Origin: Saccharicrinis sp963677655
GTDB taxonomy: Bacteria > Bacteroidota > Bacteroidia > Bacteroidales > Marinilabiliaceae
DNA length: 64,000 bases
NCBI GenBank assembly: GCA_963677655.1
Contig: OY782088.1
Reading direction: 5' to 3' (one strand)
How positions within the stretch are numbered: the stretch's first letter is position 1; the number at the start of each line of letters is the position of its first letter. The translations under genes and the position numbers were made by a program. Of this stretch, positions 61,415-64,000 are shown one piece after another. The notes under the pieces are model-generated. The model was not told where the DNA came from and ran no database searches. It saw only the letters and a program-made list of their open reading frames with translations.

Positions 61415-63514
61415 ATGAAAAAATTTCAATCTTCAAATGAAAAGAAAACTCTAACTGAAACTATAAATTCATCCATTAAGATTAAGGTTAACCTGGCCAT
61501 TGTTTCTATTCTTCTTTTATTTACGATAGTTTTATCTTTTACATTTTACATCACTCTCAGCAAAGAAATTGAAAAGACTACTGCAGAAAATATGCAAAGC
61601 CAACTTAATGACTTAGAAACTATACTAAAATCAGAAGTCAAGGCTAAACAACACAATGCTCAATTGGCCATTAAATTTGCTGACAACATACTCAACAACG
61701 AAGGTGAAATTATTGAAACGGATAAAACTATTGTTATAAATGGAGTAAATCAGATTACTAACGAAGCAAAACAGTATACGATTTCAAAATGGGAGCTTGC
61801 CGGAAGTACTATGTATGCAGATAATCGCTTAGTAGATTATATTCAGGAACAAACAAATGAAACTGCTACGATTTTTCAAAAGATAGATGATGGTTATATA
61901 CGTATAGCCACTAATGTGATTAAAGAAGATGGTACACGAGCCATCGGAACCTACATTCCAAATAATTCGGAAGTAATCAAAATCATTGAAACTGGCGAAA
62001 CTTATTATGGGCGCGCTTTTGTTGTAAACGATTGGTATCGTACAGCATATAAACCCATATTTATAAATGGAGCTATAAAGGGAATATTATATGTTGGTAC
62101 AAAGGAAAAAAATTATGCTTTTCTAAAAAAGGTATTTTCAAACAAAAAATTCTTTGATAACGGATATCCGTTTCTTATTGATGAAACAGGAAACTTCATC
62201 ATACATCCAGAAAAAGAAAAAGAGAATTTTAATGATGCCCAGTTTTTCAAACAACTCACTTTAAAAAACGGCGAAATAGGTAGAAATGAATATATATGGC
62301 CGGAGACTGATAAAGGACAAAATAAAGTTCAGTTTTATAAATACTTTTCACCATACAAAAGTTTTATTTCTACTTCAGTCTATAAGAATGATATGTATGC
62401 CGGATTAAATAAACTTTTAGTGATATCTATTCTTTTAATATTTGCTTCGGCCCTTTTATTATTCTTTTCGATGAGTAAATTCCTTGCTCCTATTATAAAC
62501 CAATTAAAATTAATGGCCAATAATGCTGAAGCTGTTGCAAATGGCAACTTATCTCTAAACATATCCTCAAACAGAAGTGATGAATTAGGCAAACTTGCAT
62601 CCTCTTTAAATAGTATGATTATAAAACTCAAAGAAGTTGTAAATGAAATAGCTTCAGGAGCACATCAACTAAATTCTTCCGGACTACAATTTGACAGTAC
62701 GTCTCAAGATATATCGCAAGGAGCAAATGAACAAGCGTCCTCTGTAGAAGAAGTCTCTTCAACTATGGAAGAAATTTCCTCCAGCATTACACAAAACACT
62801 GAAAATGCCAGAAAAACACAGAAAATATCTGAAATGGTAGTTACTGAAATTCTAAATGTGAATAAAAAAGCAATAAGTGCTAGTACCATAAGTAAAATAA
62901 TCCATGAAAAAATTCATGCCATAAATGGCATAGCAAATCAAACGAATATACTTTCATTAAATACAGCTATAGAAGCTGCTAAAGCAGGAGAACATGGTAG
63001 AGGATTTGCTGTTGTTGCAGAACAAGTAAGAAGGCTGGCTGAGGATAGCAGAAATGCTGCCAGTGAAATTATTAAATTAGTAAATGAATGTGTTGAGATA
63101 ACGGAAAGTGCAGGTTTAAGTCTGCAAAATCTAATTCCGAATATAGAAAAAACAAGTTCATTGGTACAAGCTATAACTATTGCTGGTCAAGAGTTAGAAA
63201 CTGGAGTAAATCAAATCAACAGTTCATTACAACAAATCAACGTAGCTACCGTTCAAAATGCCGCAGGTAGTGAACAATTAGCTTCTGGGGCTAAAGAATT
63301 ATCAAGTCAATCAATTCATCTAATGAATTTAATCTCATACTTTAAGTTTGACAGTAAGCATATAAAAACGCCTAAAGAGGTATCAGCTATTGATATTATG
63401 GAAATTCCACGAAAATCATTTATTACAGTAAATAACAACATAAAAAATAACCCTAAGTCGAAAAACCTCGAACAGAATATAAAAATTAAAAATACAGATT
63501 ATGAATCCTTTTAA
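61415..63514 (+). CDS. Methyl-accepting chemotaxis protein with Cache sensor
   Basis: A 699-residue chemoreceptor. A membrane helix (about 27-50) precedes a large periplasmic Cache-type sensor (about 55-320). Its family features include GTYIPNNSEVIK, TYYGRAFVVNDWYRTAYKPI and GILYVGTKE, as in Cache_3-Cache_2 fusions. A second membrane helix (about 325-348) leads to a HAMP region, then the signalling hairpin with the conserved tip INGIANQTNILSLNTAIEAA and EHGRGFAVVAEQVRRLAEDS. It would signal to a CheA/CheW array. The ligand is probably a small organic molecule. A Pho-regulon link is not evident. Confidence 0.93.
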   Translation: MKKFQSSNEKKTLTETINSSIKIKVNLAIVSILLLFTIVLSFTFYITLSKEIEKTTAENMQSQLNDLETILKSEVKAKQHNAQLAIKFADNILNNEGEIIETDKTIVINGVNQITNEAKQYTISKWELAGSTMYADNRLVDYIQEQTNETATIFQKIDDGYIRIATNVIKEDGTRAIGTYIPNNSEVIKIIETGETYYGRAFVVNDWYRTAYKPIFINGAIKGILYVGTKEKNYAFLKKVFSNKKFFDNGYPFLIDETGNFIIHPEKEKENFNDAQFFKQLTLKNGEIGRNEYIWPETDKGQNKVQFYKYFSPYKSFISTSVYKNDMYAGLNKLLVISILLIFASALLLFFSMSKFLAPIINQLKLMANNAEAVANGNLSLNISSNRSDELGKLASSLNSMIIKLKEVVNEIASGAHQLNSSGLQFDSTSQDISQGANEQASSVEEVSSTMEEISSSITQNTENARKTQKISEMVVTEILNVNKKAISASTISKIIHEKIHAINGIANQTNILSLNTAIEAAKAGEHGRGFAVVAEQVRRLAEDSRNAASEIIKLVNECVEITESAGLSLQNLIPNIEKTSSLVQAITIAGQELETGVNQINSSLQQINVATVQNAAGSEQLASGAKELSSQSIHLMNLISYFKFDSKHIKTPKEVSAIDIMEIPRKSFITVNNNIKNNPKSKNLEQNIKIKNTDYESF

Positions 63515-63664
63515 AATCTTCTACAGAAAGGAATCTGTCGTAATTCATTGATCACAAAAACACTTTGATAAAAATTGAATTTTTGTTTTGATTTTTTAAA
63601 AGGCTTTACATTACAAAAGTTTTTTTTTAAATTAAAGATATGTTTTCCTATAAAAATTCTAGCC

Positions 63665-64000
63665 ATGAAAAAAACAGCATTAATAATCTCAGTATTTATA
63701 GTTGGTATTATTCTATTTTCCAGCTGTAAACACGAACCACACATTGGTCTATTAGTTGACACCTTAGAAAGGGAAAGGTGGAATAAAGATATGACCATCT
63801 TTGAAAAAGATATAAAAGAATTAGGCGGTATTTGCTCCATCGCTGTTGCAGAAACAGATCCTGACAAACAATTTGAACAAGCAAAGGAAATGATTGCAAA
63901 CGGAGTGGAGGTTCTTGTTGTAATTGCTTCCAATCAAATTAAGGCAGGAGATATAGTTACATATGCGCACAAACACCATGTTCCTGTAATTGCTTATGAT
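63665..64000 (+). CDS. N-terminal part of a substrate-binding lipoprotein
   Basis: The first 112 residues of a protein cut by the window end. A signal peptide ends at Cys21 (IILFSSCKHEP). The mature part begins like type I periplasmic sugar-binding proteins (XylF/RbsB): HIGLLVDTLERERWNKDM, then FEQAKEMIANGVEVLVVIAS and HKHHVPVIAYD. Such proteins can feed an ABC importer or act as a sensor. Its position right after a chemoreceptor raises the possibility that it presents a sugar to it. Confidence 0.85.
   Translation, partial: MKKTALIISVFIVGIILFSSCKHEPHIGLLVDTLERERWNKDMTIFEKDIKELGGICSIAVAETDPDKQFEQAKEMIANGVEVLVVIASNQIKAGDIVTYAHKHHVPVIAYD

Overview
The window looks like a chromosomal segment of a Bacteroidota bacterium, probably a marine or sediment Bacteroidales/Marinilabiliales-type organism. 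Evidence: AT-rich DNA, promoters of the Bacteroidota form TTTG-N19/20-TAnnTTTG, a DUF4248 gene, a DUF2293 gene, and a porin-pstSCAB-phoU-phoBR cluster. From about 47.9 kb rightwards it reads as ordinary host genome. From the left edge to the tRNA genes at 47.3-47.8 kb it reads as one long accessory island.

Region 1 (1-19.7 kb) is a type I restriction-modification operon with an unusual insertion. An Xre-type controller, hsdM and hsdS are followed by two giant genes and then by hsdR and a YgjP-like metallopeptidase. The first giant gene encodes a 2292-residue fusion of a sacsin/Hsp90-like GHKL ATPase with a UPF1-type SF1 helicase. The second encodes a 1274-residue RecD-like helicase with a probable C-terminal nuclease. 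Most junctions overlap by 1-4 bases, so the two helicases look like integral parts of the system.

Region 2 (19.7-22.5 kb) holds small orphan genes, including one DUF4248 gene, an exact 17-bp direct repeat and a decamer repeat.

Region 3 (22.6-41.7 kb) is a compact, one-strand, GC-richer block that reads as a tailless, probably membrane-containing virus genome or its remnant. It has a transglutaminase-like membrane protein, a run of four probable beta-sandwich (jelly-roll-like) virion proteins, membrane-anchored peptidoglycan-degrading proteins and a spike or fibre with nine 49-residue repeats. It also has a methyltransferase plus strawberry-notch-like helicase, a RecA/RadA-like ATPase and a spanin-like/holin/GH108 lysis cassette. 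I see no terminase, portal, tail, polymerase or integrase gene in it.

Region 4 (41.7-47.2 kb, minus strand) is a defence cluster. It has an AAA ATPase plus subtilisin pair (Iet-like) behind four 21-bp-spaced operator-like repeats, and a ubiquitin-like/E1/DUF6527 cassette. Between them is a possible 65-nt small RNA with its own promoter and terminator. The cluster ends at tRNA-Leu(GAG), a broken tRNA-Leu copy, an 18-bp copy of the tRNA-Gly 3' end and tRNA-Gly(GCC). This arrangement is typical of a site repeatedly used by integrating elements.

Region 5 (47.9-64 kb) is host background. It holds a GH16-fold protein that seems to lack its catalytic acids, an RsmI-like methylase and a kelch lipoprotein. 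The complete phosphate-starvation regulon follows: phosphate-type porin, pstS, pstC, pstA, pstB, phoU, phoB and phoR. The porin and pstS promoters carry the same four-repeat Pho-box array at the same distance from the -7 element. The window ends with a DUF2293 gene, a Cache-domain chemoreceptor and the start of a substrate-binding lipoprotein.
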